Source: Chrysochromulina parva
Taxonomy: Eukaryota > Haptophyta > Prymnesiales > Chrysochromulinaceae
Direction: 5' to 3'
NCBI GenBank assembly: GCA_002887195.1
Contig: PJAB01000002.1
Span: forward strand, 31,721 to 95,720
DNA: 64,000 nucleotides
The stretch's first letter is position 1; each line of letters starts with the position of its first letter. Positions 43,241 to 53,899 of the stretch are shown here, piece by piece. The position numbers were made by a program, and so were the translations under genes. The notes under the pieces are model-generated. The model was not told the DNA's origin, made no database searches, and saw only the letters and a list, made by a program, of their open reading frames with translations.

Positions 43241-46200
43241 TCATTCCTCCTCATCCTCTTCCGCAATCGCAAGCTTTGCCCTCTTCTTGGTGTTCTTCTT
43301 GTAGGTCTCTCCCGCTTTACCGTTAGAGCTTTTCGGCGTTGGGGGAGCAGGCGTGGTCCGACCGGAAGCTTCTCCTTTATTGCGAGAGCTGTCTTTAGGG
43401 CTGTCCTTAAAGCTTTTTTCGAGTTTTCGGCTCGATGGAATCGAGCGCACCGTCGGCGGTCGAGAATCAGGCTTCTTGCCCAATGGGTTCTTTCGGTCCG
43501 TCGCAAGATCCGCCGCTCCGTCGTCACTGGGCGGTCTTTGCTTTCCTGGCGATTGGACAGCCGCCTGCTTATTCGACATAGTCAATCGGGTGGGGGATGC
43601 TGCGTATGGCGTTTTTAAAATATGCTGGATCTTGTCGGGCCTGAGGAAGCTGCCGTGGCCGGCCTCGCACGTAAAGTAACGCGTACCACCCAAGGAGCCA
43701 TCGTTCTTTCCGTTGGCTTCCGCAAACTCCACGCCTATCCAGAATCCCGGAGCGACCTCAGGCGCTTTGCCGACAAATCGAATGGTCGCTTTGCGCAGCA
43801 TAGGTTCACCCTCTGGTGATTCCGTCGTCACTTGGACCAGTTCGTTTACCTTGAACTGCACAGCCAGATCGGCCATGTACAAATCTGTCACCTCTTCAGG
43901 TTTCGTGACCTTTCTTGTGATCATCCATAGCTCGGGATTGGCTTCGAGTTTGTCTCGGAAGCGAGCGAGCAGTACCTCGCTCGCACCCTTCGTTGGGCTC
44001 GTTCGCCGCCCCGGTAGCAGGCTCGTCGGCATCATGACCATCGGGGCGCAGTAGTCGATCAAGGGAGCGGGATTGCTCTTTATGCGCGGGCTAAAGACTC
44101 GGGGCGACTGGAATGGCAACGACAGCTGCAGCGGTCCAACTGACGTCGTCTCAGATGAAGGTGTGCTGATCAGATTTAGAATCTCCTCCACTTGCGAGCG
44201 CATGAACGCGTCTTTCATAAATCGAAGCATCTGCAACGTATCCACAGCTGAAGCTCTCGGCGCATCGAAAGCATTTTTGCCGGATCCGGAAGACTCAGGG
44301 ATTTCCCCTTGTGGCCTGTTAATCGCGGCGACCATCTCCGCACGTGCGCTTTGAGTCTTCCCAAGAGTCACAAGTGTCGTCGCTGCCAACTTCTGCATCT
44401 CACCCGTCGTATTCACGAGCAGGTCCACCAGCTTGATGATCAACCCTTCGCGCCGAGCAATTTTGGTGCGGTACCTGGTCTCTTGAGAAAGACCCCACAG
44501 CCCCTTGAGCACGTGTTCCACAACGGCATTAGAGGGGCTGTGGTCGCACAAGATGTCCATGAAGACAGTCAGGCCGCCAGCGTCCACGATCAACGCTCGA
44601 TTCGCACTCTGCGTGCACGCAAACTCCGAGAGGACGGTGGCCACCGCCTCTTGCACAGATTCTTCCTGTGCTTCGTCCGCGTCCTGTCCAGCTCCGGTGG
44701 GTGCCGCTCCCGGGGCCGGGGATGAAGCAGGACGCGCCTGTGTTTGTGTTGTTGCGTACTGAGAGGACTGTTTTGCCCCCGAGGGCGGAGTAGAGTTTGA
44801 TGGAGTCAGAGTCACCTTTGACTTGCTGTTCCGGCGCAGGCAGGTGACCAGAGACTGAATTCCGTTGAGCTGCACGAAGAGCACCTTGGTATCTGTCGAC
44901 GAACAGAGCTGCCATAGCGTGCGTGCGGCACATTTTTGCGATTGAGCTGAGCCATGCGTGAGTAACTTGACCAGCGGTTGGACACTATTCATGCCAACGA
45001 TCATCGGTTTGTGCTCAGCTACTACCGAGAGGTGCCAAAGTGCACATGCTGCGTGAGCTTGCGACTCCCTGCATGAGCTCGATAGCATGACAACTAGAGG
45101 CTGGAGCCCGCCCTCCCGTACGACATCAATCTTGCTCTCGGGCAGGCGCACCAGCTCAGAGAGCACTAGCGCTGCACGCTCAGGCGGCGTGTGAAGGTCA
45201 GAGCGCTGGCCATTGCCAAGCAGTTGCACCAGCGGCGGGATGGCCCCTGCTGACGCAATGGTCGACCGTGCGGCTGGACAGCGCTCCAGAAGCATTGCCA
45301 GGCACTCTGCCGCCTTGAGCTGCGCCGATGTGTTGCGGCCGGAGAGCACGGCAACCAATGGCTTCACGACGGTGGCACGGTTGCTTGGATTGAGGCCCAA
45401 GCGGAGCATAGCGAGCTGCGCCCATTCCTGAGTTTCGGACAACTCGGAGGAGAGGAGATCAGCCAGCGGGATGGCAGCATGAATGAGAGCGAGCTGGTTC
45501 TCCTCATTCTCGTGCGCAAGCAAGCTCACGGCACGGGCCGCAAACATCTTCGCCGCCAAATTGCCTGTAGAGAGAAGCGTGATGAGTGGTTTGATGCCTC
45601 CGTGATTCGCAACGAGCAGCTTGTTGTCGGCAAGGTCGCTCAGCATCGCCACGGCAAGCGCTGCGTTCTCGCATATGGCGGGCTTCGTATCCTGAAGCAA
45701 TCGGATCAGAAGCGGGATCGCGCCCTTTTGTGCTATCTCTGCCTGGTTGTTCGGATTGTCGACGGCAAGCGTTGCGATCGACTCGCAAGCCGCCTCATAT
45801 CCTTCTGGGCTGGCGTGCTTCTCCAGCATGCTCACCAGCGGCGCAATGGCTAGGGCTTGCGCCACGCGCACCTGAAGAGGCTTGTTACCGCGACAGATAG
45901 CCGCGAGGGCGCGCGCCGCGCCCAGCCTCAGTGCATCAGTTTTCGAAAGCCATTTGACAAGTGGTTCGATGGCTTCGCAGACCAGTTTCTGGCGATCGAC
46001 GTCGTCGGCGGCCAGATGGGCCAGCCCGGTCGCAGCCGCGCGCATCGCCGTCAGCGAGAGCGTTTTCTCTGCGCTGAGCGCCTCGATGAGCAGTCGAATA
46101 CCCTTCGCTTTGATGATCTCATTGTGATTCTCATTATCCTCCGCAATGAAGGCGAGCACGCAGATGGCGTGCTCCTGTGATTGAGGACTGATCTTGCCGA

Positions 46201-49200
46201 GGGACAGCGACTGAATGACAGCAGGAATGCATCCCTCCATGACCAGACCGCGGCGTTGATTGCGGTCGTTGATCACCGTCAAGCTTGACAGGGCATACTC
46301 TTGAGCCTCGACACGATCATCGTTCAAGCCTGCCTTGAGAAGGTCAACTAGCGGAGCCACGCCACCCTGCGTAGCCGCCTGCTTTTGATGTCGCTTGGCG
46401 TCGCCCCCACTGGCATTGTTATTGCGCAGAGTGGTGCCGGCACGCTGACGAACATCAGCCTTGTTGCTGCTCAGCAGCTTGACCAGCTCTGTGGTCACTT
46501 GGACACGCAAATCAGCCGAGACTTGTGCAAGATTCGAGAGTGCGTCCGAGGCCATGGACTGCGCTTCTTCAGACCCGCTCTTGAGCTGCCGCACGAGCTG
46601 AACGGCACAGCTCGTGCGAGTGAAAGCGTCCCGATTTTCAGCATTGAAGGACATAGTGTACAATACGCGCGTGGCGTGAGTCTGGGCTTCCAGTTTCGAC
46701 ACTTGTGCGGCCGTTTGTTGTGACACTTCTGAAGTTTCCTCACCTGCGCTGGCGAGCATGGCAACCAGACCCGAGCATACAAAGAACTGGTTTGACGGGT
46801 TATCTTTTGTCAAGGCCAACAGGGCGGCGTTCACGTGCTTCTTGGTTCCGGCGGAGCCTCCATCAAAGAGCGGAATGAGCAGATCCACGCCATTGGAATC
46901 TGCAATTAGGACGCGGTTATCGGCATTCGCCGCAAGCCGTTCGAGGGCGCCGCTCGCTGTCTCCCGGGCAGCTTTGTTGACCGCGACGTATTTGAGAAGG
47001 CCGCAAAGCTTCGGAATGCCCCCGGCTTCGGCAATGAGCTCCTGATTGGTAGGCTCCTCCGAGAGGCTCCAAAGGGCACCGGCTGCATCATAGTGGATGT
47101 CGGGGTGATCATCGAGCAGAGCGATGAGCAACGGTATACCTCCCTGGTGAGCAATCAACTTCTGGTTGCGCTCGTGGCCCTTTGAGAGACTCCAGAGAGC
47201 TGAGCAAAGCTCCTGCTGCGTCTTATGATGCTCGCCCCTGTGTATACCCTCGTCATCTTCATTCGGATCATACTTGAAGGAGGCTAGAGTGGGCTGCCTT
47301 GTCAAATTGCCTTTAGACGCATTGTCAGATTTATGCAGTGTGTGCAGCTTGGGGGTAAGAAGAGAGACCGTGAGCTCGATGCATCCGGCAAAAGCGAGAG
47401 AGTCCTGGTTGCGCCGTCGGACCACGTCGGCGAGATCAGCGCTTGCGAACCTCGAGATGGCACGCGCGGCTTTCTCCTGGGTATCACTCGACGGACTCGA
47501 GTCGCGAAGAAGCTGGACCAGAAGCTGTGAGATCTTCGTCTGGTTCTGTTCGTGATTCAGTGCTAGACTGTGGAATGCGCCCGCTGCCTGTTCTTGACCT
47601 CGCGGTGTTGTCCGTCCCACGAGCTTAACGAGGGATTCCATGCCTCCTGCGCCTGCAATTAAAGTCTGAATTTTAGTATTCTTCGACGCGAGACACCATA
47701 AGGCTCCAGCAGCTTCTTCTTTTGGTGATTCCGTCGGAGCACTGTTCACTAGAAAGATGAGAGGCTGAAGCGCTCCATGGTCGGTGAACGCTCCCTGAGT
47801 CAGCTTGTTGTCGCGGGCAAGCTCGGCAATGGCTTTAGATACATTTGCAAGGACCTGGACCTGTAACTCATCGATCGTTTCCTCTGTCGAAGGGCTTCGA
47901 TTCGGTCCCACGCTCTTGGCCATCGCCGACACAGTCTTCTTGAGTAGCTCAACGAGAACGTTGACTCCATTTGCTTTCTGGACTATATCCTGGTTCGCCG
48001 GTCCGCCTGCTGCAATGCCTGAAAGAGCATACGCCGCCGCTTGTTGAGCTGACTTATTCTCCGTCCGCAGAAGAGTGATGAGTGGCTCCGTGCAATCCTT
48101 CTCGGCAGCGTCCGTGGATGACTTGGGATCCAACCATGCGATGACTCCAAGAATGCTTGAGGCCTTAGCCTTGCATTCTATGGCTTGCTTTGATTTCAAG
48201 AGCGCGATCAACCTTGAGATGCCGCCTTCATTGGTCACAACGACGGCATGCTCTTTGTTGCAGCGGGTCATGTCATCAAGTACAGTTGTGGCACAGCTCT
48301 GAGCTTCCTTACCAAGGTCCGTGCCGTCAGAGTCGAGAATTTTCACGAGCAGGGGAACACCACCGTGAGCCGCAATCGTCTTCACGTTCTCATCCGAGTC
48401 ACCGGACAAACGCGACATAACAGCTGCAGCGAGCATCCGGATCTTTGCATTAGCACTCTTGAGCTGATGGCAAAGCATCATGAAGGGCCCCGCGTTCGCA
48501 ATAGCATGGCGGTTGGAGATATCTGTTTCTGATCCGGACGACAGCGTGAGGAGAAGGCCCGTAACACACTCTTGAGCAAGGTCACTTCCAGCGCCGAGCA
48601 GCGCCACGAGTCCAATGGCGAGGCCGGTCATGATCTCAGCGTCACCACTGTTAGCTAGCGTGTAGAGCGTCTTAGACGCCGCTGCCCGTCCCTCTTCAGT
48701 TGCGCCGTTGCTCAACACCGACACCAACGGTGAGATGGCTCCAGCGCCCACAATCACCAAGGGACACTTGGGGTGACTCTGGGCGAGCGCTTGAAGGTCG
48801 TGCGCAGCGCGCGACACGACACTTGCGTCGGTGTTATCGAGCAAGCCGACGAGGCGCTTAGCAATCTGAGCCTGGTTATCGCTATTTTCAATTGCAAGTC
48901 GCGCCAAACCCTTGGAGGCGTACCGGATCCCCTCTTCATTGCTATCAGAGAAGAGGGATACAAGGGGTCTGATGCCGCCGTTAGCTGCGATCGCCCTCTG
49001 CAATTCTTTGTCCATGGCCAGGTGCCAAAAGCACGCGGCAGCTTTGATTTTGCCTTCCATGCGACCGTGCTCACACAGCTTCACTAAAGGTGGCACTCCA
49101 CCAGCGTCGAGAATGGCCAGGATCACGTTGTCGCGCCGTCGGTTTTTGAAGGTTTCATCTGAGAGACTCGTGCTGTGGGTGGCATCTGTTTCGAGTCGGC

Positions 49201-52200
49201 TCGACTCATCTGGATCCTCTTCCTTCGACTCTCGGTGAGTTCTGTTGTGCCCCGAAACATAGCCATCGAGCAGCTCCGCTATGGCGGCTGCACATGCGTT
49301 CTGAGCCTTTGGCGTGCCGCTTTTCACGAGAGTGACTAGATCCACCAAGAAAGATGGGTAGCGAATCAACTTCTTCTGATTACCAGTATCATGGCAGAGC
49401 GACCAAAGCGTTGACGCGGCAGCCTCTTGAGCAAGTTGACTGCCGTCGCGAATGAGCGATAATAGGGGCGGCACGCCGTTTTCCTGTAGGACGGCATCCT
49501 GCATGCACTTATTGCGTGACGTAAGACGTGCGAGGGTGCTTGCGGCCTGCTCTTGCATGCCAATTCGTGCTTGAAATGCAACTCCGCTTCCCACGAATAA
49601 CTCTGGGATGTCGGTGCAGCCCTGGATGCCTACACCAACCACGGACCAGCCTCCGATGACTGCAGGTTTGAGGATCTCCCCAGGATTGAGGTTTGATCCG
49701 TCTAGCATCGCGATAAGCGTCGGAATTCCACCAGCCTCTTTGATGTGCATGCGCCTTTGCTCAGAGCCCACCATCGAAAAATGAAAACCTTCATCATCAG
49801 AGGCGAACTCGATGTCGTCGACGTTGAGTTCATCGTCATCGATTTCATCCCCTGCATCCACTCCAGCTGCACTGTCATCAAGTGCATGGGGATCCGCTTC
49901 CTCAGCCTCCACCTTTGCATCCTTCGCTCCCGTCTCCTTCTCGTGCATGTGTTCGTCTTTGTCATCGTCGACGGCGAGGTGAGCAAGGGCACGCGCGGCT
50001 GTCTCCGGCGTGCCAAGACCCTTATCGCTCAGGAGCTTGACCAATGGTTCGATCGCTCCAGCGTTCGCAATAATGTCACGATTCCTGGTGACAAGTGCTA
50101 GGGCGGCGAGGGCAGATGCAGAAATCTGTTGGGTGCCGGGGGAACCTTTGGTGAGGAGGCGTACCAGTGGCTTAATGCTACCTGCTTTCGCAATGCTCGC
50201 TGAAGCCGAAGGGCTACCCTCCGCCAGCCGAACCAGTGTCATCGCTGCAAGCTGCGGGCCGCTGTCGCTCTCGGCACGCAGAAGCTTGACTAGAGGCACA
50301 ATGGCGTTGGCTTGAAGGATCTTTCGACGGTTCGCAGGCAGCGTTGCAAGGTGCCACAGCGCACACGTAGCTTTCTCCTTGGCCTCTAGAGAACTCTTTT
50401 TGACGATTTCCACAAGATTTGGGATGGCACCAAGCCTCCCAACGATCGATTGCGTCGCGGCGTTATTCCCAACGATCGCGAGCAATGCCTTTGCGACTGG
50501 CAGTTGGACCGTCTCGTCAGCCATGGCCACGCCCATCCACGCAATTAGAAACTGTATACCACCGCCCTTGGAGAACGCGTCCTGATTCGGGCCATCATCC
50601 TCGCACAATGTGCCCACTGCGAGCAAGAAGCGCCTCGCGCGAGCTGCAGATGTGTTTGTATCCAGTGAAGCAATCATCTTTTTTGTGATGATGGCACGAT
50701 TCTCGTTGTGACTTGTCGCCAGGGCGGCGAGCGCTCCAGCTGCGTGTGCTGACGATGCATCTGAAGCGCCGAAGGCCAACATGCTCAGCAGCGGGTCGAT
50801 ACCTCCTAGTTGCGCGATCATTGTCTTGATGGGAGTGTTGTCTTTCGCGAGCGACCACAGAACGGCTGCAGATTCCTCCTTGGTCTCTGCTGAGCCATCA
50901 CGCACGTTGGCGCATATGGGAGGAATCGCTCCAGCCTTCTGAATCGCAGACTGATTATCTGGATGGTCCCTGGCGAGAGCAGCGAGTGCGCCAGCTGCAT
51001 TTGCTTTCAGCTTGCTCACCGGGTGGCTCAGCAGACTCACCAACGGAATATGAGCGCCTTCGTTCAAGGATAGAGTCTGTATGTACTTATTCTCGTTTGC
51101 TAGGTTTCGGATTGCTTCAGCCGTCAGCTCACAGAGCTTGACGCCCGTAGCTTCCTTAAGATAGACGGTGAGAGTCTGCACGAGGATGGCTACGCCCTGG
51201 GCTGCAGCAATGGCCGCCTGCGTCTTCTTGTTCTGATAGGCGAGCTTTGAGAGGGCGCTCACCGCATTCTCGAGCACAGTTGTTGACTTCTCCTTGAGAA
51301 GCTCGAGAAGCTTCGGAATGCCGCCAGCCTCGAGAATACTGATGCGGTTCTCCGTGGACTCGCGTGCCAGGTTGACAAGCGCAGCAGTTGCTTCCTCCTT
51401 TGCCGACATCGTTTGGCTAGCTTCCAACATACCCACGAGGCGTTGGATGATGATGACACGAGTAGGTTTCTCAATCGAGAGCTTCACGAGCGCAGCCTCC
51501 GCATGCCCACGTGAGACCTGGTTTGAACTGCCGAGGAGCAGCACCAGGGGAGCGATGCCTCCCGACTCGGTAATGAGGATGCGGCATTTCTCTGTCTGAG
51601 CAAGTGCGACTAGCGCACCACCGGCCTCCTCCTGAGCCTCGCTTCCCATGGTACCGTTCAGCAGGCTGACGAGGGGTGGAATCGCGCCAGCAGCGGCGAT
51701 CTCGTTGGCCTTCTCTATGGTTGCCCTTGGCGGCGCGATCGGCGCGATCGGCGTGGACGTCACACTTTTCTTATCGGGAGACGGAGAGATGATATCTTTC
51801 CTGTCCACATCTTTCTTTTCCTGCGATTCGACATCGTAAGCGAGTCGGGCAAGCGTCGCAGCAGCATATCGTTTCGAAGCCTTCAGAGAGGTCTCCGCAA
51901 TCCACTTCTTCATATCCTCGGTTTGCTCTAGCCGGTTTGCGGTACTCGCTTTCGCAGTCTCTATGATCGCTTTGAAGTCAGCTGCTTGGTGGTGGTTTAT
52001 CTTAGTCGACATCATGGTTGCTTGCCGCAATCGTTCTTTCAAGCTGAGTTTTGGCTGAGATTTCACTTCACCGAGTAGCGCGACGAGAGGAAGAATGCCC
52101 CCGCCCTGATCGATGGCAACCTTGTTGGACGGAATGCAGGAGAGCTCGGAAAGACAGGCAGCGGCGTACTCCGGTGAGCGGCCCTCCCCGCCGCTGAGCA

Positions 52201-53899
52201 ATTTGATCAGCGGCGTGATTGCTCCTTGCTGGGCAATCGCCTGCTGCGTGGTCTCGTTACCAATCGCTAGACGGTGCAGGGCGCACGCCGCTTGCTCACA
52301 TACTTTGGGATCGCCCTGGGCGCTCAGCAGCTCTACTAAAGGTGCGATACCTCCGGTGTCAGCCACTATCTGTTGGCTCTCCGAGTCGATGGACAAGGAG
52401 AGGCTCCATAGTGCGTAAGCTTGCGCCGCTGGCTTCTTGGTGATCAGAAGGCGCACTTGAGGCTCAGTTCCACCCGCCTTGGCTATCATCATCTCCTGCC
52501 CTGGGTTCTCCCCAACCATTCGCCAAAGAGCTTGCGCAGCCCGATCTTGGGTTCCACCACTAGCTTCCTCGAGGAGACGAACGAGCAGGCTTGCGATCTG
52601 CGCTTGATTACTATTGTGGCCAAAAGCTAGCGATGAGAGAGCGTTTGCTGCGTTGGTTTGAGCGCGCTCACTATCCGATGCCAGCTGCGTGATCAGGGGA
52701 GGGATGGCCATGGCTTCTGCGATGGCGTCTTTGTTCTCAGGATGATCCTCGGAGAGCGCCCAAAAGGCCCCCCCGACCTCAGCCTCAACCTGGGGAGAGT
52801 TGGACTCCGTCAGCAGCAAGACGAGGTTTACGACGGCCCCGTCCTTGACGATCGCAGTCTGCAGCTCCTTGTTGTGTCGAGAGATCTCCGCGAGGGCCAG
52901 TACCGCCTGCGCCTGCACGTCTGCCGAATGTCCCTGTCCAAGGTCGGTCAGTTTCACCAACGGGCCGATGCCACCCATGCGAGCAATGCTGTCTTGATTG
53001 GCGCGGTGTTTGAGCGCCAGCATGGCGATTGCGGTTGCCGCGTTTCGCTCACAGGACTCGTGACGAGACTCCAGCAGCACCAGCAGAGGTCTGATGACTC
53101 CCGCCTTGGCGATCACATCCTGCCGCTCTCCCGTGGAGACAGCCGCGAGCGCAGATGCCGCCTGCGCCTGCGCTTCTCTATTCATGACAGTGAGCAACGC
53201 AATCAGCTTGGGTATACCACCAAGCTGGTGGACCTCCGCCTGGTTGGCCTCGTTGTCACGCGACAGCTCAGCGATGGCGTGCGCTGCTGCCTCCTGAGCC
53301 TTTCCTTGGCCGAGGAGCCCAACGAGCAAAGGCAGTGCGCCCACTTTGGCGACTGCGTCTCGAGCCATCGCACTCGCCTCGGCAAACCGCGCAAGTGACT
53401 CACAAACGTGCACCTGCGTTTCCACACTGCCATTTTTGAGCAGGTTCACAAGTGGCGCCACAGCCCCAGCTTTGATGAAGGCTGCGCGAGAGGGCTTCAG
53501 TATTGATATAGTCTCGATGGCAGCCGCGGCCTGCTCTTGGAGCGCGGAATCGCCCGCTTTGACCGCATTTGTCAATGCCAGCACCACGCCAGCGTCGACA
53601 ATCTGCATCCTGGACTTTTCGGGGCCGTTTGCGATCTTCGAGATTGCAACGCAGGCGTGTGTTTGCGCAGACGAGCTCCCATTCGCGATGAGGGTCACCA
53701 ACGGCTTGATGGCGCCCGCCTCCGCAATTGCATCAGCATTCCCTTGGTTCTGCTCGGCCAGGCTGCGAATCTGCCCGGAAGCTTTCTCCTTGGCCTCCAT
53801 GCTGCCAGCAGTCACCGCCTCGACGAGCTGTCTGATGAGTTCCTCGAGACTGCCTGCGATCTTGATGTCCCTGTCGGTGACCCGCGATAGCTTGACCAT
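43241..53899 (-). CDS. Giant armadillo-repeat protein with C-terminal CAP-Gly domain (3,552 aa)
   Basis: A single uninterrupted frame of 10.66 kb. From residue about 20 to 3,200 it is a long array of armadillo repeats of about 41-43 residues, on the order of 70 copies by eye. The consensus is IAEAGAIPPLVxLLxxGSxxxQExAAxALxxLAxxNxxNQ. The array is broken by an acidic tract with Asp/Glu (plus-strand about 49760-49990) and, just after it, by a 43-residue insert that does not fit the repeat. The C-terminal part is not ARM. It contains a CAP-Gly domain (about 3,355-3,425) with APGFWIGVEFAEANGKNDGS, GGTRYFTCEAGHGSFLRPDKI, then Lys/Ser-rich and acidic tails (KKRAKLAIAEEDEEE). CAP-Gly domains bind the EEY/F tail of alpha-tubulin or EB proteins, so a microtubule-linked scaffold is the natural reading. 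No transmembrane segment or enzyme domain is seen. Confidence 0.9.
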   Translation of the reverse strand: MVKLSRVTDRDIKIAGSLEELIRQLVEAVTAGSMEAKEKASGQIRSLAEQNQGNADAIAEAGAIKPLVTLIANGSSSAQTHACVAISKIANGPEKSRMQIVDAGVVLALTNAVKAGDSALQEQAAAAIETISILKPSRAAFIKAGAVAPLVNLLKNGSVETQVHVCESLARFAEASAMARDAVAKVGALPLLVGLLGQGKAQEAAAHAIAELSRDNEANQAEVHQLGGIPKLIALLTVMNREAQAQAASALAAVSTGERQDVIAKAGVIRPLLVLLESRHESCERNAATAIAMLALKHRANQDSIARMGGIGPLVKLTDLGQGHSADVQAQAVLALAEISRHNKELQTAIVKDGAVVNLVLLLTESNSPQVEAEVGGAFWALSEDHPENKDAIAEAMAIPPLITQLASDSERAQTNAANALSSLAFGHNSNQAQIASLLVRLLEEASGGTQDRAAQALWRMVGENPGQEMMIAKAGGTEPQVRLLITKKPAAQAYALWSLSLSIDSESQQIVADTGGIAPLVELLSAQGDPKVCEQAACALHRLAIGNETTQQAIAQQGAITPLIKLLSGGEGRSPEYAAACLSELSCIPSNKVAIDQGGGILPLVALLGEVKSQPKLSLKERLRQATMMSTKINHHQAADFKAIIETAKASTANRLEQTEDMKKWIAETSLKASKRYAAATLARLAYDVESQEKKDVDRKDIISPSPDKKSVTSTPIAPIAPPRATIEKANEIAAAGAIPPLVSLLNGTMGSEAQEEAGGALVALAQTEKCRILITESGGIAPLVLLLGSSNQVSRGHAEAALVKLSIEKPTRVIIIQRLVGMLEASQTMSAKEEATAALVNLARESTENRISILEAGGIPKLLELLKEKSTTVLENAVSALSKLAYQNKKTQAAIAAAQGVAILVQTLTVYLKEATGVKLCELTAEAIRNLANENKYIQTLSLNEGAHIPLVSLLSHPVSKLKANAAGALAALARDHPDNQSAIQKAGAIPPICANVRDGSAETKEESAAVLWSLAKDNTPIKTMIAQLGGIDPLLSMLAFGASDASSAHAAGALAALATSHNENRAIITKKMIASLDTNTSAARARRFLLAVGTLCEDDGPNQDAFSKGGGIQFLIAWMGVAMADETVQLPVAKALLAIVGNNAATQSIVGRLGAIPNLVEIVKKSSLEAKEKATCALWHLATLPANRRKILQANAIVPLVKLLRAESDSGPQLAAMTLVRLAEGSPSASASIAKAGSIKPLVRLLTKGSPGTQQISASALAALALVTRNRDIIANAGAIEPLVKLLSDKGLGTPETAARALAHLAVDDDKDEHMHEKETGAKDAKVEAEEADPHALDDSAAGVDAGDEIDDDELNVDDIEFASDDEGFHFSMVGSEQRRMHIKEAGGIPTLIAMLDGSNLNPGEILKPAVIGGWSVVGVGIQGCTDIPELFVGSGVAFQARIGMQEQAASTLARLTSRNKCMQDAVLQENGVPPLLSLIRDGSQLAQEAAASTLWSLCHDTGNQKKLIRYPSFLVDLVTLVKSGTPKAQNACAAAIAELLDGYVSGHNRTHRESKEEDPDESSRLETDATHSTSLSDETFKNRRRDNVILAILDAGGVPPLVKLCEHGRMEGKIKAAACFWHLAMDKELQRAIAANGGIRPLVSLFSDSNEEGIRYASKGLARLAIENSDNQAQIAKRLVGLLDNTDASVVSRAAHDLQALAQSHPKCPLVIVGAGAISPLVSVLSNGATEEGRAAASKTLYTLANSGDAEIMTGLAIGLVALLGAGSDLAQECVTGLLLTLSSGSETDISNRHAIANAGPFMMLCHQLKSANAKIRMLAAAVMSRLSGDSDENVKTIAAHGGVPLLVKILDSDGTDLGKEAQSCATTVLDDMTRCNKEHAVVVTNEGGISRLIALLKSKQAIECKAKASSILGVIAWLDPKSSTDAAEKDCTEPLITLLRTENKSAQQAAAYALSGIAAGGPANQDIVQKANGVNVLVELLKKTVSAMAKSVGPNRSPSTEETIDELQVQVLANVSKAIAELARDNKLTQGAFTDHGALQPLIFLVNSAPTESPKEEAAGALWCLASKNTKIQTLIAGAGGMESLVKLVGRTTPRGQEQAAGAFHSLALNHEQNQTKISQLLVQLLRDSSPSSDTQEKAARAISRFASADLADVVRRRNQDSLAFAGCIELTVSLLTPKLHTLHKSDNASKGNLTRQPTLASFKYDPNEDDEGIHRGEHHKTQQELCSALWSLSKGHERNQKLIAHQGGIPLLIALLDDHPDIHYDAAGALWSLSEEPTNQELIAEAGGIPKLCGLLKYVAVNKAARETASGALERLAANADNRVLIADSNGVDLLIPLFDGGSAGTKKHVNAALLALTKDNPSNQFFVCSGLVAMLASAGEETSEVSQQTAAQVSKLEAQTHATRVLYTMSFNAENRDAFTRTSCAVQLVRQLKSGSEEAQSMASDALSNLAQVSADLRVQVTTELVKLLSSNKADVRQRAGTTLRNNNASGGDAKRHQKQAATQGGVAPLVDLLKAGLNDDRVEAQEYALSSLTVINDRNQRRGLVMEGCIPAVIQSLSLGKISPQSQEHAICVLAFIAEDNENHNEIIKAKGIRLLIEALSAEKTLSLTAMRAAATGLAHLAADDVDRQKLVCEAIEPLVKWLSKTDALRLGAARALAAICRGNKPLQVRVAQALAIAPLVSMLEKHASPEGYEAACESIATLAVDNPNNQAEIAQKGAIPLLIRLLQDTKPAICENAALAVAMLSDLADNKLLVANHGGIKPLITLLSTGNLAAKMFAARAVSLLAHENEENQLALIHAAIPLADLLSSELSETQEWAQLAMLRLGLNPSNRATVVKPLVAVLSGRNTSAQLKAAECLAMLLERCPAARSTIASAGAIPPLVQLLGNGQRSDLHTPPERAALVLSELVRLPESKIDVVREGGLQPLVVMLSSSCRESQAHAACALWHLSVVAEHKPMIVGMNSVQPLVKLLTHGSAQSQKCAARTLWQLCSSTDTKVLFVQLNGIQSLVTCLRRNSKSKVTLTPSNSTPPSGAKQSSQYATTQTQARPASSPAPGAAPTGAGQDADEAQEESVQEAVATVLSEFACTQSANRALIVDAGGLTVFMDILCDHSPSNAVVEHVLKGLWGLSQETRYRTKIARREGLIIKLVDLLVNTTGEMQKLAATTLVTLGKTQSARAEMVAAINRPQGEIPESSGSGKNAFDAPRASAVDTLQMLRFMKDAFMRSQVEEILNLISTPSSETTSVGPLQLSLPFQSPRVFSPRIKSNPAPLIDYCAPMVMMPTSLLPGRRTSPTKGASEVLLARFRDKLEANPELWMITRKVTKPEEVTDLYMADLAVQFKVNELVQVTTESPEGEPMLRKATIRFVGKAPEVAPGFWIGVEFAEANGKNDGSLGGTRYFTCEAGHGSFLRPDKIQHILKTPYAASPTRLTMSNKQAAVQSPGKQRPPSDDGAADLATDRKNPLGKKPDSRPPTVRSIPSSRKLEKSFKDSPKDSSRNKGEASGRTTPAPPTPKSSNGKAGETYKKNTKKRAKLAIAEEDEEE

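Noticed and set aside
52658..53398. Plus-strand frame opposite the giant ARM gene
   Set aside because: Antisense shadow of armadillo repeats, repeating with the same period as the real gene.
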